Assembly: GCA_022829145.1 (NCBI GenBank)
Contig: CM040745.1
Span: 24,582,906-24,646,905 of the forward strand
Direction: 5' to 3'
DNA: 64,000 nucleotides
Origin: Albula goreensis
Lineage: Eukaryota > Chordata > Actinopteri > Albuliformes > Albulidae
Shown: positions 58,316 to 64,000 of the stretch, in pieces
Layout: each line of letters begins with the position of its first letter
Position numbering within the stretch: position 1 is the first letter of the stretch
Program-made: the position numbers and the translations under genes
Notes under the pieces: generated by a model
The model's input: the letters and a program-made list of their open reading frames with translations, nothing else
Databases searched by the model: none
Told to the model about the DNA's origin: nothing

Positions 58316-61300
58316 ATGTGTGTGGATCAGACTTGGATTTATCATAGGTTTATTAAAGAGAATCATGTTTTTTGTCCATTTTATTCAATAAATATTGCCT
58401 TGTTAGGATGTATGGAGATGCAAATAACTACATGATAGATTATTACAATAGTTTTCATGATTTTGACATTTCTTAAGGCCTTTGGAATAAGCTCCCATGA
58501 GAACTGAATAAGAGATGCATGGTTATTATGCAATAAGGCTGAGATATTGTCATATGTAGATAAATAGAAGGCTGGGTTACATCGTGCTGATTTACAGAAA
58601 AGGGACAGCCTCCTCAATGAGATGAATATGTTCTCCTTGGCTGCACCAGGAGTCGAGGGATGAGAAGGTAATAAATCGAGTGAGTGACTCCGCTTCATCT
58701 GCCCCTGGGAAGAATCAAACTCTGGGTCGCCACGTGCCGTGTGGTATGGGGATGTCAAGGGATTGTGGGTAATGAGAGATTATCACCCCTGTTGAATCTC
58801 TGCCTCCCATTCCCTCAATCTTCCATTCGTACAATTGTGCCAAATTATGCCATCATTTCATGTTGTACTTACACATAATTTCTAATGCTTATTCACCAGT
58901 GATGTAAGCAAATTGCTTTTGATATGTAATTATTATATAGATGAGAACTGCATGGGATCAGTGTGTTAAGTTGTTTGTGTTCCGTTTCACTTTGATATTG
59001 ATAGTAATTTTATTTTCTGTTTTTTAACAATGACATCATTATTTGTTGATGTGTGCTCATACGGATCAGTTTGTTGTATATTTTAAAAAATTCACTGTTA
59101 GAAATTGATGGTTTGTAAATGGACAACAGACTGGAGACTTAATGACTGCAAAATATACAGAGGTGATCTTTGTCCAGTGATTGCAGTATCTTTCAGGCAG
59201 TGTTTCCTCACAGCAATCACCCCAGTCCTCAGCTCAGCTCATGGGCCTTGGTAACTACAGCCTCAGGGTTAAACAGAAGCTAGCATTATTCAACCATGGC
59301 AAATGAATATTATTTGCATGGGGAATTGGAATTATTAAGGTAAGAAGGACATTTGGAGGACAAGTCCTTCACTGGGACATCAGGGACCTTCTGAATGGAT
59401 GCGATGTGAGCCAATGCCCTAGTGTTCCAGACAGGATGAGTGCACACATTTGAACATCTTTGAGGTCCTTGTCATCCTTGCAAGGCTACCAGCTTGGGGT
59501 TGTGGGGTATGGTGAAATCCAGAACTATTTCTTAATAATTTACATTGTTGGCACTGCAGAAACAGAAAAGGCAATATGCATTTGATCTTAGTTGTATCAG
59601 AATTCATGACAATTTATTGAAACCATGAAGCATTTAAAGCAAGTGTCCAATCTGTTCTTCACAAAGCTGATATTTTACTGAGAAATATCCAAACAAATTA
59701 AACTAGAAAATTTAAATAAGCTGACTTATGTCATCCATAATATTACTCAAAAGTGGAAAAATCACAAGCACAAATCCAATGCCCTGACTATAAAAGATAG
59801 GGTACCTACCTTACAAGAATTCATAACATAACTGAAGAAAAAAATATTTGAAAAAAATGTCAGCACTGAAGAATAGAGGTATATGGAATGAAAACAAATA
59901 TTTGTTAACACATGCTATGCTTAACATTTTGCAAGTACTCAATATACATTGAAGCTCATACATTCCGGAAAAGGTTTTCCATTTACATAATTAAAGGGTC
60001 AGTCTGTGGAATTAAAACCTTAATTTAGCGAACTTTCAATAATTCACTCAGTGCAGTTCATAATCATCGAAACTACAGATTGAGGTTTTTCAAACAAGGA
60101 TACCCAATTACCCAGTGTTCACACGCCAGGCCTAATCAGTCTTCAGATGGCTCTGATAGCATGGTCAGTTCTTTAAAAAGGTCAATAAAATGGCCACCAA
60201 TTATCATGAATAATGTTGAGGGCTGAACCTGCAGTATGCTTCTCAGAAGAAATGGAATGGGTTTTCTTTCTTGGGTTGGATGCAATTAAAAGTCAAATTT
60301 ATATGCAGAATTGGTGTAACAATAATAGATGAACTGTAGGAACAATTAAAAATGTGATTAAACTTTACAATCACGGAAAATTATATACAATAAGTAAGGT
60401 TTATAAAACAGAAAAAAAACTGATTCCAAAATTAGATTATCCAGTAATTTATATTCAAAGGAAGATGCATCACACAGAATACCATTTTACTCACCATGTC
60501 AAATTCTATTTAAAATGTACAAATCAAAAATACTGTATGGACACAGATTCATTTTTAAATAGATACATATTATCAACGTATGCCTCACCAAAATCTGGGG
60601 AGAAAAGAGTTAAATGAACTAGAGCAATTAAGGCACTGGTTAATTGGCTGGAACAAAAGCCAGAATGCTCTGTGTCCCTAAAGGAACTACAGCCTTTGGT
60701 GAGCCTATTTCCCAAGTTACACAGACGCACAAACCTATTAAAAGCCACCCAGGGTGTTTCACCAATAAATTAAAATGCAGTGAAAATGTGTTGCTGAAAA
60801 TGTTTTGTATTTATAAATCACTTGGCCATTGAATTGATTTGTATTTGGTTTCTTAATTTTACACTTTCCCTGAAGTTCAGTTCTTATTTCTTATTGGTAT
60901 TTCCAGAAAACAAAATCTTTTTCATTCTTTATTTCAACCTCTGTGAACTATTTTTTTTTTGAAGATAGATGACCGATAATATTTCTGTATACAAATATTA
61001 ATAAACTCCACAAAATCATTTGAAGCTTGGCCATCTTATTGAAATACCGAAGCCAATTCCTGCATTTGTACAAACAGTGTGGAAAGATTCACTGAAATGA
61101 CAGCCACAATACATTTGAGATGCTGATGCTACCCCAGGTGGCCACTGGACCTCAATGTTGTCTCACCACCCACACTCTTATGGTTGTCATGGTGCTCTGT
61201 CCATAGAAACAGCATCTCTACCTACACTCATTAACAGAGCCTATAAGGCCTGGATTTACCCAAAGACAGTAGTAATGACATTAGCTACTTTCTGAAAAAA

Positions 61301-64000
61301 ATCATGCTTTTAAAACAGATAAAATATCACAACTAATGGATTGCATATGGAAAAGATTTTCTTAATATATAAAATGGCATTGTTTCTCTAGTATGACACA
61401 ATTTTAAAGGAACACAATTCCTGCAAAATTTGCTTCACATTTACCTAATGTGATTCAGTATATGGACATTCTGGCTCAAATACATCAGTCATCTTGCATC
61501 TCACATTCAGTCCACTAAAATATGGTTCAAATATAAAATCTGTATAATTTTCTCAAAGTTGAGACCCTTATCCATCGGTCTTTCTGTTACCCTTTCTCTC
61601 ACACACATACACATAAACTGATTGGCATTTTATTTTTCCAGCATATTTGGAGAATGTATGCCATTCTTTAAAACCATCTGGAGAAAATGCGACAGTTAAA
61701 AGTCAATGGCTACCAGGGCTGGTGCTAGACAAAATGTGGATCATTGTAATACAGGCACACTTACTCTCAGAGTGGACAAATCATCCTGAAATAGAGACAT
61801 TTTTTGTGCATGTAGCAATATAATCTGACTGGATAAATATATGTATAACATATATTGAACATTATGTTGTTCCCCTTTAAGGTATGCAGTTTAAATATTT
61901 GTCATGGTATTCTGTCCTTCCTTGATTTAGATTCCTTGACTTGCAGGGAATGGAATAGGCATGGAAGGACCCTGTCAGATGGGGCAAAACCTGTACTGTT
62001 TGAAACATGTGGAGCCACACAGGTGTGTGTGTGTATTTGATGAGATGGTTTGATTTATGGCTCCATCTGATTGTCATTACATCAGCGTTTCACCAATACC
62101 ACAGGTGTTATGTCTTCTGCTGCACTTCAATTAGCCATGTTGTTATGCTAACCATCGTCTGTAATTACCACCCCTAAACTGGTCAAGCTTCTCTTTTATG
62201 AAATAATTAGGTTGATCCCAGGCAAATTACATCCAGGGAACAGACAAAATATTTGAAAGGCATTAATGAGCACTGCTTTAGTATATCATGCATGCTTATG
62301 TTTACTGTATATGTGAGTGCAATGTAAATCAGCTTTTATTAAATATTGTGATACATGGTCTACAAAACATGAATAAAGTTGTACTCATTTAAACATGAGT
62401 TTCTTTGTGCATGTGTGTCTGTTTGTTAACAATTAAGGCTACTACAATTACATTATTTCATGAAATTATGCTGAACTGGAGGCTTGTGTGAGAGCAGGTA
62501 ATGACACACAACCCAGAGTTAAGTTGAGTTTCTGGACCACTTGCTTAATTGCCCCAGTAATGAAGAGCAGAACTCTTGACAATCTCTCCCTGTTGTCCTG
62601 AGCTGGTATCAGCTCAACACACCTGCAGTGTCTTCTCTACTCTGGAGAGACAACATACTGAGGCACCACTGATCACCTCTCAGGATGGGGGATTAATGAT
62701 TAATGAGTGAAGGTGCTCCGTTATACGGACACTCATTAGCATCTACTTTCAAAATAGATCTCCTTTAAACAAAAAGATTTTTTTCTGCTTGGTTGTCATT
62801 TTACTGAAAATAGTCAGGTGTATTGTATGCCTACCCTCCGTCAAAGGAAAGATAAAGTTTCATTTGTCCAGTAGTGCTGTTCAAACAGATTGACAACTAT
62901 TGCTTTTATTTGCTGTTCAAAAAGAACCAAGGCAGGACCTGGCCAGGAGCAAAGCAAACTGCCCCTAAATTTCAAAAACACACATATATTTTTCTCACAG
63001 ATACACTGCAACATACTCCCCTTGAACAATTACTGTACTCAAATAAATTCTCACAAGCATACATGAATGCATATATAATTAAGATGCTCTTAAAACCATA
63101 TGTTAGAGATTACATAGTCTTTCTTTACCTAGTAAATACACAAATGTAAATAAAAATAACATATAAGACCCTTTCATATAAACAACACAAATCGCTTCCA
63201 TTCGGGTGGGTTGGTTGGAACTTACTTTTTCCAGTCAAGTTAAATCCTTTAAAGAAGCACATGCGTGGGACATAACTGTGCTGCAGTTTGAACTGTTTCA
63301 GTGTCAGGATTACATTGTAAGGGAACAAAAAAGAGCACATTTTTCATTTGAACAATGGCCTAGTTTAATTGATATACTTTATTAGTTGCAAGTAGGACAC
63401 TGACCCTAAAAACGAAGGCAGATGATTCTGATTCCTTTCTTGCATGTTGCACCCAGGGCATACTTATATCTAATAAACCATGAAGTCAGACCCATCTGAT
63501 ACTTGTGTCCATAGCTTTGCTCAAACTTACCACCATATACGTAGCAACAATGGATTTGGACAGACCATGCGCCACCATGGAAACCTCAGTTGTGTTAATA
63601 AGTGATATCAGTTGCTATAACCTGAGATACCAATCTGGCAGGGCACATATGAGAAAATGTTCTCTTCTGAAACACTTTTTTTGTCAGCTGCAGCTTCTTT
63701 CCATACCTTGGTCTCCAAGTGAAGGTTGCACAGAAATGAGGAAGGTACTTCACACACTACTTCTTTAGGCAGTGGAAAGGGATGATCAAGCCAGTAAGAT
63801 TAGTGGTGTACCATAAAAAAAATTCATACCTAACAGGCTGATACCTTTCTCCCAGGGTGATGCTATGAAAAGTTATGGCTGGCAATACAGAATTTTGTCA
63901 TCTTTTTATTACTTCTGTCTTTTCTGTTTTCTTATAATACTGTAAATAACCTCATATAACACAGTAGTTTCTCTGTAGCTTCATTGTCAGAGTCTCCAAT
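58315..64000. other. Intergenic stretch to window end
   Basis: No exon of a recognisable gene, including the expected vgll3, was found. Two islands (about 58560-58800 and 62440-62770) are GC-richer, repeat-free and motif-dense. They are candidates for conserved elements, but this cannot be tested here. Confidence 0.4.

Overview
The window reads as nuclear DNA of a ray-finned fish, probably a teleost. It is AT-rich and CpG-poor, with long dinucleotide microsatellites, a decayed Tc1-like transposon end, short inverted-repeat elements, an L2/Rex1-type LINE tail and one solo LTR. Genes are split by introns, so the open reading frames found in simple six-frame translation are almost all noise. The species cannot be named from the sequence.

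One protein-coding gene can be identified with certainty: chmp2b, the ESCRT-III subunit charged multivesicular body protein 2B, on the minus strand. All six coding exons can be reconstructed from 55666 down to 43733. Every junction has GT/AG splice sites, the reading frame stays intact, and the product is 214 residues against 213 in human. Its promoter region (about 54.6-56.0 kb) retains many CpGs and holds a palindromic CRE, a CTCF-like motif and a candidate divergent first exon on the plus strand.

Layout: 1-10.2 kb is non-coding, with a Tc1 remnant, an AC microsatellite and a 171-bp MITE-like element. 10.2-12.3 kb is an isolated CpG-retaining block that looks like a second promoter and contains a possible small first coding exon on the minus strand. 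12.3-43.6 kb is a long gene-poor stretch. It holds a LINE tail, a 9-copy 40-bp minisatellite, a second copy of the MITE-like family, an inverted duplication with about 240-bp arms, a 125-bp pure polypyrimidine tract, a solo LTR with a 5-bp target duplication, and several GC-richer islands that may be conserved regulatory elements. 43.7-55.7 kb is chmp2b. 56-64 kb has no recognisable gene.

In human, POU1F1 lies convergently just beyond the 3' end of CHMP2B, and VGLL3 lies beyond its 5' side. No POU domain or other recognisable exon was found in the 43 kb downstream of chmp2b here. This would fit a duplicated (3R) chmp2b copy that lost its neighbour, or a rearrangement. No new coding system was found. 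The points most worth following up are the orphan CpG block, the inverted duplication and the apparent divergent transcription at chmp2b.
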